Shown: positions 43,374 through 53,052 of the stretch, in pieces
Position numbering within the stretch: position 1 is the stretch's first letter
Layout: the number at the start of each line of letters is the position of its first letter
Assembly (NCBI GenBank): GCA_022447365.1
Contig: JAKVBL010000003.1
Coordinates: 186,001-250,000, forward strand
DNA: 64,000 bases
Direction: 5' to 3'
Source of the DNA: Oleiphilaceae bacterium
GTDB taxonomy: Bacteria > Pseudomonadota > Gammaproteobacteria > Pseudomonadales > Oleiphilaceae
Notes under the pieces: generated by a model
What the model was told of the DNA's origin: nothing
The model's input: only the letters and a program-made list of their open reading frames with translations
The model's database searches: none
Translations under genes and position numbers: made by a program

Positions 43374-44745
43374 AGAGCTTTCATGTTGTCGTTATTGGTA
43401 GTGGCCCAGCTGGGCAGAAAGCAGCGGTTCAAGCAGCAAAAGCCGATCAGTCGGTTGCTATTATCGAACAGGACAAATTCTTAGGTGGCGCATGTGTTCA
43501 TCGAGGCACTATTCCAAGTAAAACTCTGAGGGAAAATGCCTTACGTGTGAAAAAGATGCGTGAAAACGCGACGCTTTGTAATTTCGAGGTCGCTGAAGAC
43601 ACCGAAATGGCTACTTTGGTCGACCGTCTAAATGCTGTCGTTCAATCGCATGATACCTTCATGGTGAATCAAATAGAGCGAAATATGATTACGCGTCTGC
43701 ATGGGCGCGCTCATTTCGTTGATGCCAACACGCTTAGTCTTGAATCACCGAATGGCTCTACCGAATTAATTGAAGCGCAAACCTTTGTCATTGCCTCGGG
43801 TTCTGTTCCGCGTCATCCTGAAAATATCCCCGTTGATCATGAGAATATCCTAGATAGCGACTCAATTCTGAGCATGTTGTACTTGCCTCCAAGTTTGATC
43901 GTTTTGGGTGGTGGTGTCATTGCCAGCGAGTATGCCTCGATATTTAAGGCACTCGGAGTCAAGGTGACGATGATTGATCGTTATGAGCGCCCACTTGGCT
44001 TTATGGACGAAGATCTTGTTGAGCGTTTTATGGGTACTTTTGCCGAAATGAGTGGCAAATGGGTGGGTGAGACGGAAGTTAGCTCTGTCGCTTGGAACGG
44101 TGTTTCTGAAGTAGTTGTCTCATGTGCTAATGGGAAAGAATATCGCAGCTCAAAGCTACTTGTGGCAGCAGGCCGTGTTGCCAATGTATCAGGCTTGAGT
44201 CTTGATAAAGCAGGCGTGGTGTGACCAATCAAGGGCATATTCAGGTAGACAACGAGTTACGAAGTAGTGTTTCCAATATATACGCGGCTGGTGATGTAAT
44301 TGGCCCGCCATCTTTGGCTTTGGCTTCGATGGAGCAGGGGCGCCGTGCAAGTCGAAATGCCTTAGGTATTAGCGTTGGTAAAATGGCAGATTTGATTCCA
44401 GCAGGTATTTACTCCATTCCTGAAATTTCAGGCGTTGGGCTCACTGAACAACAGGCTAGAGCCAAGGGTGATGTCATTGTCGGTGTTGCCAAATTTGAAG
44501 AGATTTCTCGAGGTCAGATCAGTGGTATAGAAGATGGTTTGTTGAAAATCATTTGCGATGCACAAGGGAAGAAAATCTTGGGTGTTCAGATAGTTGGTGA
44601 AGGGGCTACGGAACTCGTTCATATTGGTCAGATGGCGATGCTATCCGACAGCACTGTTGATATTTTTGTAGAGAATATTTTTAACTATCCAACACACGCA
44701 GAAGCCTATCGTGTTGCAGCTCTATCGGTGTTAGGGCAAAGGTAA
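43370..44745 (+). pseudogene. sthA: Si-type NAD(P)+ transhydrogenase (SthA-like), frameshifted
   Basis: Together the two frames give about 458 residues of a soluble pyridine nucleotide transhydrogenase. The first (43370-44224) has FAD motif VVIGSGPAGQKAAVQAAK and GGACVHRGTIPSKTLRE, where the second redox Cys is replaced by Thr, as in SthA but not in lipoamide dehydrogenase. It ends KAGVV-TGA. The second frame, from GTG 44221, continues TNQGHIQVDNELRSSVSNIY and AAGDVIGPPSLALASMEQG to HAEAYRVAALSVLGQR. The two overlap at GTGGTGTGACC, so a two-base TG gain (or one-base loss) explains the shift. It is translationally coupled to the broken HDOD gene. If real, reduced-cofactor balancing by SthA is lost. 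Confidence 0.85.
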
Positions 44746-44760
44746 ACGGATATGAATACA

Positions 44761-44796
44761 GATTGGGGTCAGAGTTTTTTCACTCTGATCCCAATC
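44761..44796. repeat. TTGGGGTCAGAGT palindromic repeat, copy 2
   Basis: GATTGGGGTCAGAGT (44761-44775) pairs with ACTCTGATCCCAATC (44782-44796) with one G-T mismatch, around TTTTTC. It is the same element as at 26642-26673 and lies between the convergent sthA-like and GDSL genes. Confidence 0.78.
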
Positions 44797-44806
44797 CAAG
44801 AGCGGA

Positions 44807-45796
44807 TTATTGGCTCAATACAGCTTCAAGAAATTCTTGACCAGCTTGCGTGTGAACGGTACTGCTTGGGTGGAAACCATCAGAGAAAACAAATGCTGAG
44901 CAATCAGCAAGTGCGGGTACTGATTCAACACAAGGAGTTGTTGTGTTCAAACCGGCTTCTTCACCTTCTTCAATTGTACGATCTAAGAAGTCTTGTAGTG
45001 AGTATTCAATAATATCAATACCTGTTGCTGCTTCAATATTGCGAACTGATTTACGAAGTTTACGATTGAAACGATCCACAAGATTTGACACTTTTTCTGG
45101 GTACTCAAGAGCACGACGTTCGTTTTGGGGATTACCTGATGCTACAGCTGCTTGATACAGGTCGTTAACATTTGCTCTAAGAAGAGGTGTTTTGCTGATA
45201 TCTGGAGCGTCTGCTACCGCGATAGCTGTTGCGCCAGTCGCGATCAAGGTTTGGATTTGATTACTGATTACATCTACTGCTGCGTCAACGCGATCCTTAG
45301 ATCCTTTGCGAGCTGCCTGACGTTCTGCACCTGGAGCTGTAAATACGCCTTGTGCACGAATTTGCGCAGCAGCGTTCAAATCGTTACCACCGATAACAAT
45401 AACGTATAGGCCGTTTGCATCTGCTACACCACCAGTCGACAACAAGTGCGCGCCAATCTGGATTGGAAGACTCGTGTCGTTGTTAGGATCTGATGGGATT
45501 GCGGCAGCGCCTCCGACAGCATAGTTAGTGCCGACGTTTTGGCCTAGTAACCACTTTGACGGGTTGTTTGTTAAACCCAGACCTGCAGCAAGCGCATCGG
45601 TTGCGATCGTTGCTTGTCCCGTGAACGGAGAAATATTGGTGAACTTAACTTCAACTGGCGATTGGAATACTTCCGTTAAGTTGCCAGAGTCAGATAAGCT
45701 GTCACCAAATACATACATGTTGTCATATGCGCTCGCACTTGCAGAAAGAACTGCGCCACCTAGGAAAGCGGCCATTTTTTTCATAGTAAATTTCAT
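44807..45796 (-). CDS. secreted SGNH/GDSL esterase or lipase
   Basis: A 329-residue exported hydrolase. Signal peptide about 1-23 (MKKMAAFLGGAVLSASASA). Catalytic blocks are in order: block I MYVFGDSLSDSGN with the nucleophile Ser, block III VIGGNDLNAAAQIR with Gly/Asn, and block V SDGFHPSSTVH with Asp and His. I chose ATG 45796, which has AGGTGA just upstream, over a GTG at 45805. There is no C-terminal anchor or autotransporter domain. It probably hydrolyses acyl esters outside the inner membrane. Confidence 0.88.
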   Translation of the reverse strand: MKFTMKKMAAFLGGAVLSASASAYDNMYVFGDSLSDSGNLTEVFQSPVEVKFTNISPFTGQATIATDALAAGLGLTNNPSKWLLGQNVGTNYAVGGAAAIPSDPNNDTSLPIQIGAHLLSTGGVADANGLYVIVIGGNDLNAAAQIRAQGVFTAPGAERQAARKGSKDRVDAAVDVISNQIQTLIATGATAIAVADAPDISKTPLLRANVNDLYQAAVASGNPQNERRALEYPEKVSNLVDRFNRKLRKSVRNIEAATGIDIIEYSLQDFLDRTIEEGEEAGLNTTTPCVESVPALADCSAFVFSDGFHPSSTVHTQAGQEFLEAVLSQ

Positions 45797-46227
45797 TTCA
45801 GTCACCTAATTATGGTTTTTATTGTTATCCAAAACTTGAATTTAATTTTTTTGGGGAAAGTCCATATTTATAAATGGCCGACTTCCACACTGTCGACATT
45901 GGAAGCTAAGTCTGCCATTACGTGAGCTTATTCGATAAATCTGAAGGCGTACTTTTTATGCTTACTGTTCGCTTTTCGCTTGTTATTTTAGTGGGTGAGT
46001 GTTGATTTGATGGGGTTGAGGGTTGGTTCTCATTCTTTAGTTAACTTAGACGTTGATTTTTAGGCGTAATTGAACGCTAAAGAAGTCCATGCAACATTGT
46101 TTAACAATCTGTCACGCGTTGGCTATTTAGCCCCTTAGCAATTTACAAAAGCATACGGGGTGACAACGGAAGGTTTTCGTTAGTAGTGCTGAACTTAAGG
46201 GTATTCATATATTAATACCTTTAAGCG
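45797..46227. other. intergenic region between divergent exported-protein genes
   Basis: This 431-bp AT-rich stretch holds promoters for both neighbours, but no promoter is clear enough to name. No gene is seen. The notable structure is the hairpin at 46195-46224. Confidence 0.5.
46195..46224 (+). promoter_or_regulatory. hairpin touching the CAP-gene start
   Basis: TTAAGGGTATT pairs with AATACCTTTAA (one G-U pair) around CATATATT and ends three bases before ATG 46228. It covers the region where a ribosome site should be; no SD lies between hairpin and start. Confidence 0.5.
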
Positions 46228-46824
46228 ATGTTTAAGATTCAAAATTCCCTAAAGCCTACTTCTTTACTTGCAAGTCTTACTTTACTGGCAGCGTGTTCAT
46301 CTGGTGCACAAGATCAAAGTGTCGAAGTACACAACCTCAGTCAAACGGGTGCTGTTTCTCAAGGGCAAACGGCTAGTATCGAAAATCCAAGTTGCTTAAC
46401 CAGTGAGTTAGATGACGAGCTATTGGTTGCTTTGAATGAGGCACGTTCACAAGCAAGATTTTGCGGACAGGATTATTACCCCGCGGTTGGTGCGGTGACT
46501 TGGAATTGCCAGTTAGAAGATGCTGGTTTAGCGCATTCAATAGATATGGGTACCAATAATTTCTTCAGTCATACTGGTTCAAATGGTTTGCGTGTCGGTA
46601 GTCGAGCAACTCAAGCGGGCTACAACTGGACCATGGTAGGTGAAAACATCGCCGCGGGCTTCTATACCGTGCCGTCTGTCATGCAAGGTTGGTTAAATAG
46701 CCCGAGCCATTGTTCAGCGATCATGAGTCCAAATTATGAAGAAGGCGGTGTGGCCGTCTACATCGCAGACAATGCCGATTATGAAGTGTATTGGACAATG
46801 GTGCTAGGAAAGCCGATCCCTTAA
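46228..46824 (+). CDS. CAP-domain (SCP/PR1-like) lipoprotein
   Basis: A 198-residue exported lipoprotein (lipobox LLAAC, about Cys23). The CAP domain has NEARSQARFCGQDYYPAVG, VTWNCQLEDAGLAHSIDM, NFFSHTGSNGLRVGSRATQA, VGENIAAGF and WLNSPSHCSAIMSPNYEEGG, i.e. the family HxG and GEN motifs with the CAP His/Glu. Function of bacterial CAP proteins is broad (adhesion, binding, sometimes hydrolysis) and cannot be read here. It is preceded by a hairpin that may limit translation, and it converges on a YjbR-family gene with a shared terminator. Confidence 0.9.
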   Translation: MFKIQNSLKPTSLLASLTLLAACSSGAQDQSVEVHNLSQTGAVSQGQTASIENPSCLTSELDDELLVALNEARSQARFCGQDYYPAVGAVTWNCQLEDAGLAHSIDMGTNNFFSHTGSNGLRVGSRATQAGYNWTMVGENIAAGFYTVPSVMQGWLNSPSHCSAIMSPNYEEGGVAVYIADNADYEVYWTMVLGKPIP

Positions 46825-46842
46825 TGAAAATGTTTAGGCAAT

Positions 46843-46873
46843 AAAAAAGCACCTTTATACCGGGTGCTTTTTT
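46843..46873. terminator. bidirectional terminator
   Basis: AAAAAAGCACC (46843-46853) pairs with GGTGCTTTTTT (46863-46873), with A- and T-runs for both directions, between the CAP gene and the convergent YjbR-family gene. Confidence 0.92.
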
Positions 46874-46883
46874 ATTGAATTGA

Positions 46884-47288
46884 TTAAGCCACAATTTGTA
46901 GCTCAAGTTCCTTATAGAGTTCGTCAGTTTCGTAGTCTTCTTCTAACAGCTTACGCTGAGACTTTTTCAGTTTCTTCACAACGAGTGAATAACTGTGATC
47001 GATTAGCCGCTCGATTTCAGACTCTGGAATGCTTCCATCTAAAATGAGTGTATTCCAATGGGTTTTGTTCATGTGATGCCCAGGAACAATCGATTCATAC
47101 ATATCTCGAAGTTCTTCGGCGTGGTGAGGGTCGCATTTGAGATTCATGTGAGGAACCCCATCTTGCTTGGTTAAGGTGGCGAACATGCTACCTTTAATTT
47201 TAGGTACTAACACCGGAGGCCCAAAAGGATAGTCTTCCCTTGCTTCTGGTTTTCCTAATAAATATGCCTTTGCAGCTTCATAATTCAT
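46884..47288 (-). CDS. MmcQ/YjbR family DNA-binding protein
   Basis: A 134-residue cytoplasmic protein of the YjbR/CyaY-fold family. The pattern EAREDYPFGPPVLVPKIKGS (family 'DYPFG.....fKv.gkmFA'), MFATLTKQDGVPHMNLKCDP and MNKTHWNTLILDGSIPESEI (the 'HWNT..l.g.v....i..li..SY' motif) are all present. The ATG at 47288 is preceded by GGAGAAAC; an upstream open extension to 47336 is outside the family. Members bind DNA in vitro, and the role is not known. Confidence 0.9.
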   Translation of the reverse strand: MNYEAAKAYLLGKPEAREDYPFGPPVLVPKIKGSMFATLTKQDGVPHMNLKCDPHHAEELRDMYESIVPGHHMNKTHWNTLILDGSIPESEIERLIDHSYSLVVKKLKKSQRKLLEEDYETDELYKELELQIVA

Positions 47289-47570
47289 AGCTGTTTCTCC
47301 ATTGCGATGTCTTATCGTTTTATGAGCAACAAACAACTACAGGTTGCTAAAAATATGGGTGACTCGAGGTCACAAAAATTTTTTTTCTCACGTCCAGTAT
47401 AGACCCTGTTACACTTCTGTGTGGCGGATCGTACATTCTGTTACGTTTTTAAACATAAAGCCTTTCTAACTGAGATCGAGATCAAGGTTTAATCTGGAAG
47501 ACTGTGTCGTTGGTGCGTTTAATTTGATGCACATATCATTTCTTATTGATGGATTGTTAGGAGTCAAAAA

Positions 47571-48113
47571 ATGGCTAAGTCCCTGCAAGAGCAGTTGTTG
47601 GGTGCGGGTTTGGTAGACAAAAAGAAAGCCAAAGCCATTAAGCAAGAACAAAGAAAGACTAAAAAGCAAAAGGGTAGAGTGGGCTTGGAGTCTGAGGCAA
47701 ACGAGAAGAAGCAACGTCTAGACCAAGAGCGTCAAGCGAAAGCGGAGAGAGATCGCGAACTTAACGCAGAGCGCAATGAAGAGTTAAAAGAGCGCGAAAT
47801 TATCGCGCAGGTCAAACAATTGATCTCGGTCAATAAGTTGAGTGTTGATGGTGAGTTAGGATACCAATTCGCAGATGGTTCCAAAATTCAAAAACTCTAT
47901 GTCGATGAGGCTAGTCAAACAGCTTTAGCCAAAGGGCGACTTTCTATCGTGCGCGATGCACAAAGTTATGCAGTGATAGCCAGCCAAGTCGCAGAAAAAA
48001 TTAAACAACGCAAGCCAGAGTTTGTTGTTGTGTTAAACGAAAAGGCATCTCAAGAAGTTGATGAAGATGATCCTTATAAGGATTATCAAATCCCTGACGA
48101 TTTAATGTGGTAA
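47571..48113 (+). CDS. yaiL: DUF2058 (YaiL) family protein
   Basis: A 180-residue cytoplasmic protein. The N-terminal half (1-80) is very basic and charged, coiled-coil-like (SLQEQLLGAGLVDKKKAKAI, KQEQRKTKKQKGR), and the C-terminal half is a small domain with YQFADGSKIQKLYVDEASQT and LAKGRLSIVRDAQSYAVIAS, ending in DDPYKDYQIPDDLMW. This full pattern is DUF2058/YaiL. It is a putative nucleoprotein whose function is not established. It is transcribed alone, with a 106-bp gap before the AST genes. Confidence 0.92.
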   Translation: MAKSLQEQLLGAGLVDKKKAKAIKQEQRKTKKQKGRVGLESEANEKKQRLDQERQAKAERDRELNAERNEELKEREIIAQVKQLISVNKLSVDGELGYQFADGSKIQKLYVDEASQTALAKGRLSIVRDAQSYAVIASQVAEKIKQRKPEFVVVLNEKASQEVDEDDPYKDYQIPDDLMW

Positions 48114-48219
48114 ATCGCCTGATTTTTTATATTTGCGCTATCTTTAGTGCAGCGTTACAACTCGTCGCTTTTACTGGGCTTGTAAGACGGCGATTGACAA
48201 TGATAGGTAGAAGATAAAT

Positions 48220-49443
48220 ATGTCTGAGAATACTCCATTAGATAGAAGTGTTTTTGATCAAGTAATGGTGCCGAATTACGCACCCTCGGTCGTGATTCCT
48301 GTTAAAGGGGCCGGTTCTCGTGTTTGGGATCAAAACGGTCGTGAGTATATTGATTTTGCGGGCGGTATAGCAGTGAGTGCTTTAGGGCATACGCATCCGA
48401 GACTTGTTAGCACCTTAAAAGAGCAAGCTGAGAAGCTATGGCATGTCAGTAATGTGATGACAAATGAACCAGCGTTGCGTTTAGCGAGCTTGCTGACAGA
48501 ACGAACATTTGCAGAACGAGTGTTCTTTGCGAACTCAGGAGCAGAGGCAAATGAAGCTGCATTTAAGTTAGTGCGTAAATACGCGCATGATCACTACGGC
48601 GAAGATAAAAACGAAATTCTATCTTTCTACAGCAGTTTTCATGGCCGTACATTGTTCACAGTTTCTGTAGGAGGCCAAGCTAAATATACGGAAGGGTTTG
48701 AGCCTGTTCCTGGCGGTATTACGCACGCGAACTATAACGATCTAGCTAGCGTTGAAGCGGTGATTTCAGATAAAACCTGCGCCGTTGTGATCGAGCCAGT
48801 GCAAGGTGAGGGCGGTGTGATGCCGGCTGATCCTGAGTTTCTTAAAGGTCTACGCGCTTTGTGTGATAAGCACAATGCTCTATTAGTGTTTGATGAAATT
48901 CAAACGGGTGTCGGACGTTCTGGTGAGCTTTATGCGTATATGAAGTATGGCGTGATGCCTGACATTCTTACGACCGCAAAGTCTCTTGGTGGTGGTTTTC
49001 CGGTAGCGGCGATGCTTACGACCGAAAGTATTGCTCAAAGTTTTGGCATTGGAACGCACGGTAGTACATACGGCGGTAATCCTTTGGCATGTGCCGTGGC
49101 AGAAGCATTATTGCTCGAGCTTGAAGAGAAAAAAGTGATCGAGCAGGTCCCAGAAAAGAACGCACGTTTTGTGAATGCTTTGGAAGAGATTAATGCTGAA
49201 TTCCAAGTGTTTAAAGAGATTAGAAGTTGCGGCTTATTAATTGGCTGCGAGATGAATGAGAAATATCAAGGTAAAGCGAAAGACATTATGGCTAAAGCGA
49301 TGGAGCAAGGCTTGATGGCCTTGATCGCAGGTCCAAATGTACTTCGCTTAGCGCCATCATTGATTATCGAGGACAAGGATATCGATGAAGGTATGGCTTT
49401 ACTTAGAACGGCTGTAAGGGAATTCGTTAATACGGAGGTGTAG
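48220..49443 (+). CDS. astC: succinylornithine/acetylornithine transaminase
   Basis: This 407-residue PLP enzyme transfers the amino group of succinylornithine to 2-oxoglutarate in arginine catabolism. The PLP Lys is Lys254 ([15 protein letters not shown]), with [13 protein letters not shown] and [15 protein letters not shown] (Asp of the cofactor site). The first gene of the AST operon order astC-aruF-aruG-astD-astB fits succinylornithine use, although acetylornithine activity (ArgD/AruC type) is common. The next gene starts 1 bp after its stop. Confidence 0.92.
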   Translation: MSENTPLDRSVFDQVMVPNYAPSVVIPVKGAGSRVWDQNGREYIDFAGGIAVSALGHTHPRLVSTLKEQAEKLWHVSNVMTNEPALRLASLLTERTFAERVFFANSGAEANEAAFKLVRKYAHDHYGEDKNEILSFYSSFHGRTLFTVSVGGQAKYTEGFEPVPGGITHANYNDLASVEAVISDKTCAVVIEPVQGEGGVMPADPEFLKGLRALCDKHNALLVFDEIQTGVGRSGELYAYMKYGVMPDILTTAKSLGGGFPVAAMLTTESIAQSFGIGTHGSTYGGNPLACAVAEALLLELEEKKVIEQVPEKNARFVNALEEINAEFQVFKEIRSCGLLIGCEMNEKYQGKAKDIMAKAMEQGLMALIAGPNVLRLAPSLIIEDKDIDEGMALLRTAVREFVNTEV

Positions 49444-49444
49444 A

Positions 49445-50461
49445 ATGCACCTAGTGCGTCCATGCACACTTGATGATCTAAGCAGTATTGAATCGCTAGT
49501 TCGTGATAACCAAGCACGAATAGCGTCTCTTCCTCGGAAACGAGCTCGATTAGCGGAGCGCATTGAACAATCAATGCGTTCTTTTCAGTCCCCAAATTCG
49601 CCCAGCGATGAGGGGAAGTTCTTTTTATTTGTTCTAGAAAATACTCAAACAGGAGAGATTGTTGCCTGTTCGGGTATTGCTATGAATAACGAACTTAAGC
49701 GACCGTTTTATAACTATCGTTTGGGTGAGCTTATTCATGCCTCAGAAGAATTTGACATTCATACGCCAGTGTCTGTCTTGCATTTAACGCATGAGTTGAC
49801 CGGCCGAAATGTCTTGTGTTCATTGGCTATACGCGATGACTTGGTTGATACAGATTGTTTTCAACTCATTGCGCGTGCTCGGTTGATGTTTGTGCGTCAA
49901 TTTGCCGAGTACTTTAGTGATCAGGTTGTCGTTGAATTGCAGGGTGTTTATGGCGAAAAAGGGCAGTCTGTATTTTGGGATGATTTAGGACGAAATTTCT
50001 TCAACATGGATTTCGCAAGTGCGAATTATCATGTCGCGACAAAGAGTCGTACTTTTCTTGCAGAGCTGATGCCCGCGCACCCAATCTACGTGACGATGCT
50101 GTCTGAGCGAGCTCAAGCCGTATTAGGAAAATATGATCAGCATGCTGAGCCGGTTCATTCTTTGTTAATGAATGAAGGATTTAAGACATCCTCATTTGTC
50201 GATATTTTTGATGGCGGCCCGGTTCTATTGGGTCGCCTTGAAAAGTTGCGCACTTTCAATCAAGCACATCAAAAAACCACGCATATTGGTGAGGTAACGG
50301 CTGGGTCACCACATTTAGTCTGTAACGATCAGTTTGAAGATTTTCGATGCGGACTTGTTCCTTTGCCTGGGGGCACTCATGACGTGGTCCGTGTTAGTCA
50401 ATCTGATATATCTGCCTTGAATTTGAATGGTGGCGCTGAATATTTCTTCAGTGCTCTTTAG
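49445..50461 (+). CDS. aruF: arginine N-succinyltransferase, alpha subunit
   Basis: The 338-residue subunit takes part in the first AST step, arginine + succinyl-CoA to succinylarginine. It is of the AstA family (MHLVRPCTLDDLSSIESLVR start; FFLFVLENTQTGEIVACSGI; SVLHLTHELTGRNVLCSLAI; FDIFDGGPVL-type end seen as FVDIFDGGPVLLGRLEK). A second AstA homologue follows at 50490. The pair corresponds to AruF/AruG, the heteromeric enzyme in Pseudomonas. This copy diverges more from single AstA, as AruF does. It is 1 bp from astC and 28 bp before aruG. Confidence 0.9.
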   Translation: MHLVRPCTLDDLSSIESLVRDNQARIASLPRKRARLAERIEQSMRSFQSPNSPSDEGKFFLFVLENTQTGEIVACSGIAMNNELKRPFYNYRLGELIHASEEFDIHTPVSVLHLTHELTGRNVLCSLAIRDDLVDTDCFQLIARARLMFVRQFAEYFSDQVVVELQGVYGEKGQSVFWDDLGRNFFNMDFASANYHVATKSRTFLAELMPAHPIYVTMLSERAQAVLGKYDQHAEPVHSLLMNEGFKTSSFVDIFDGGPVLLGRLEKLRTFNQAHQKTTHIGEVTAGSPHLVCNDQFEDFRCGLVPLPGGTHDVVRVSQSDISALNLNGGAEYFFSAL

Positions 50462-50489
50462 TAGCTTTCTGTCTTAGGAGAGTAACTCA

Positions 50490-51524
50490 ATGATGGTGAT
50501 TCGACCTATCCATGGTCATGATCTGCAAGCGCTTGTTGACCTAGCTGAAGGGGCTGGAGTCGGCGTGACGACTTTACCTAAAAATCCCCCTTTGCTGGAG
50601 CAACGGATTTTCAATTCGGTACGCTCTTTTCGCTGCTCTCAACCTAAAGAACGCGGAAACTATGTTTTTGCTCTTGAGGATACCGAGACAGGAAAGGTGG
50701 TCGGAGTCAGTGCTATTGAAGCAGCCATTGGCCTCGAACAGGTTTGGTACAATTATAGAATCTCAAAAGTTATTCACGCTTCACGAGAAATTGGTGTGCA
50801 TACATCAAACGACATGCTCGTGATATCGAATGATTTAACCGGAGTGTCTGAACTGTGCACACTGTTTTTAGATGCTAGCGCGCGGTCAGGGAACAATGGT
50901 CGTTTATTGTCGAAGTGTCGCCTTCTCTTTTTAGCCGAGTTCAAAGAGTATTTTAGTGAAAAAGTGATTGCAGAGATGCGTGGCTACTCTGATGAGAATG
51001 GCATCTCTCCATTTTGGGAATCCTTAGGTAAGAAGTTTTTTCAAATGGAATTTTCTTTAGCGGATTATCAAGTCGGGCTTGGTAACAAAGAATTAGTCGC
51101 AGAGCTGATGCCCAAGTACCCCATTTATTTGTTCTCTCTTACTAAAGAGGCGCGTGCAGTGATTGGCAAAACGCATGACAACACGCGTCCAGCATTAGAA
51201 ATGCTCAAGAAAGAGGGTTTTCATTTTAACCAATTAATAGACATTTTCGATGGTGGCCCAGTCGTTGAGAGCTTCGTTGAAGATGTGCGCGGCGTTAGTG
51301 AAAGTGTGCTTTTGCCTTATCGCGTAGATACTAACTATGACGCTGAAATTGGTGCCCGTGACGATTGGGTTGTGTCTAATCGGCGGATGGAACATTTCCG
51401 TACAATTCTTGTCAGTAAAGATCAGATTCACGCTGATCATATAAGACTAAGTTCAGAACAATTCGATGCTTTGAATATCGATGATCAAGCTGAGCTTAGA
51501 GCTGTCCCACTTCGTTATATTTAG
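50490..51524 (+). CDS. aruG: arginine N-succinyltransferase, beta subunit
   Basis: The 344-residue partner of AruF. It has VIRPIHGHDLQALVDLAEGA, GVGVTTLPKNPPLLEQRIF, FALEDTETGKVVGVSAIEAA and the conserved end MEHFRTILV, all closer to single-subunit AstA than the previous gene. LIDIFDGGPVVE repeats the AruF motif, so the two arose by duplication. Start is ATG 50490 or 50493, with TAGGAGAG upstream. The next gene, astD, begins 9 bp after the stop. Confidence 0.92.
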   Translation: MMVIRPIHGHDLQALVDLAEGAGVGVTTLPKNPPLLEQRIFNSVRSFRCSQPKERGNYVFALEDTETGKVVGVSAIEAAIGLEQVWYNYRISKVIHASREIGVHTSNDMLVISNDLTGVSELCTLFLDASARSGNNGRLLSKCRLLFLAEFKEYFSEKVIAEMRGYSDENGISPFWESLGKKFFQMEFSLADYQVGLGNKELVAELMPKYPIYLFSLTKEARAVIGKTHDNTRPALEMLKKEGFHFNQLIDIFDGGPVVESFVEDVRGVSESVLLPYRVDTNYDAEIGARDDWVVSNRRMEHFRTILVSKDQIHADHIRLSSEQFDALNIDDQAELRAVPLRYI

Positions 51525-51533
51525 GATAAAGCT

Positions 51534-53006
51534 ATGAGCCAATTAGGAGCTTTCATTGCAGGACAGTGGCATCACTGTTCAGGACCATCGTTAGTTAGCC
51601 ATAATCCTTTTAATGGTGAGCTTGTTTGGCAGGCAAATAGCGCAAATAGCGATGATGTATCGCGTTCTGTTGAAGCGGCGAGAGAAGCGTTTTCAAGTTG
51701 GGGGCGCACCGCATTCGATGAACGTGTGGCTTTAGTAGAAAAGTTTAAAGAATGCCTTCAGGCACGCAGTGAAGAGTTAGCGATCGCGATCGGTAAAGAG
51801 ACAGGCAAGCCATTGTGGGATGCGAGAACCGAAGTCGGCGCGATGGTTGGCAAGGTCGCTATTTCTCAGCAGGCCTATTTAGATCGTACAGGACATTCAA
51901 GTAAGGAATTGCCAGCAGGCTTGTCTTCTTTAAGGCATCGGCCGCATGGTGTTGTCGCGGTTTTTGGACCTTATAATTTCCCTGGCCATCTACCAAACGG
52001 ACATATTGTGCCTGCGTTATTAGCCGGCAATACGGTTGTCTTCAAACCAAGTGAACAGTGCCCTTTGGTTGCGCAAATTACTTTAGAAATTTGGATTGAG
52101 GCCGGTTTACCTGAAGGAGTGATTAATCTCGTCCAAGGCGAACGACTAACCGGTGAAGCGCTCGCACAACATCCGGATATAGATGGACTGTTTTTTACAG
52201 GAAGCTCCAGAACCGGAGCCATTCTTCACCAACAATGGGCAGGTCAGCCCGCCAAGATCCTTGCTTTAGAAATGGGAGGCAACAATCCACTGATTGTTGA
52301 TCGTGATAGCCCTATTGAGGCGACTGTCCATCACTTATTATTTTCGAGTTTTGTCTCAGCTGGTCAGCGCTGCACATGTGCTCGACGCGTTTTTATTCCG
52401 ACTGGTGAGTACGGCGATCAGCTTGTATCTTCGTTAATTAGCTCAACACGCGCATTACAGGTTGGCGCATTTGATGCAGAACCTCAGCCTTTTATGGGAT
52501 GCCTGGTTTCGGAAGGCGCAGCGCAAAGTATCGTGTCGGCTTATCAGAATTTATTGAGTATCGGCGCTAAACCCTTATTGGAACTCGCAAGAGATAATGA
52601 GGTGCCAGCGATGCTGCGTCCTTGTATCGTCGATGTGACGGGGCTTGACGTACCTGATGAAGAATATTTTGGTCCTTTGATGCAAGTCATTCGTTATGAG
52701 AACTATGAAGACGCGATCAAGCAAGCGAACGCCACGCGTTTCGGACTGGCGGCAGGTTTAATTAGTGAGAACGAATCACTATGGCAAGACTTTTTGCTAG
52801 ATAGCCGTGCTGGTATCGTAAATTGGAATATGCCTCTTACCGGAGCAAGCAGTGCTGCACCATTTGGTGGTATCGGTGAGAGTGGCAACCATCGAGCAAG
52901 TGCGTTGTATGCAGCAGATTATTGCGCGTATCCTGTTGCATCAATGGAATCTAAACAAGCAAATGTACCGGCAACATTATCGCCCGGTATGACTTTGAAA
53001 CCTTAA
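51534..53006 (+). CDS. astD: succinylglutamate-semialdehyde dehydrogenase
   Basis: The fourth AST enzyme oxidises succinylglutamate semialdehyde to succinylglutamate with NAD+. The 490-residue aldehyde dehydrogenase has its catalytic Cys280 (SAGQRCTCARRVFIPTG) and general base Glu246 (ALEMGGNNPLIV), plus the NAD loop FGPYNFPGHLPNGHIVPALL and FFTGSSRTGAILH. These match AstD rather than general ALDH by VFGPYNFPGHLPNGHI. It lies between aruG and astB in one transcript. Confidence 0.95.
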   Translation: MSQLGAFIAGQWHHCSGPSLVSHNPFNGELVWQANSANSDDVSRSVEAAREAFSSWGRTAFDERVALVEKFKECLQARSEELAIAIGKETGKPLWDARTEVGAMVGKVAISQQAYLDRTGHSSKELPAGLSSLRHRPHGVVAVFGPYNFPGHLPNGHIVPALLAGNTVVFKPSEQCPLVAQITLEIWIEAGLPEGVINLVQGERLTGEALAQHPDIDGLFFTGSSRTGAILHQQWAGQPAKILALEMGGNNPLIVDRDSPIEATVHHLLFSSFVSAGQRCTCARRVFIPTGEYGDQLVSSLISSTRALQVGAFDAEPQPFMGCLVSEGAAQSIVSAYQNLLSIGAKPLLELARDNEVPAMLRPCIVDVTGLDVPDEEYFGPLMQVIRYENYEDAIKQANATRFGLAAGLISENESLWQDFLLDSRAGIVNWNMPLTGASSAAPFGGIGESGNHRASALYAADYCAYPVASMESKQANVPATLSPGMTLKP

Positions 53007-53052
53007 TAAGTTCTTAACTACGTAAATCGCAATGGATGAGCAGAGGTAAGCA

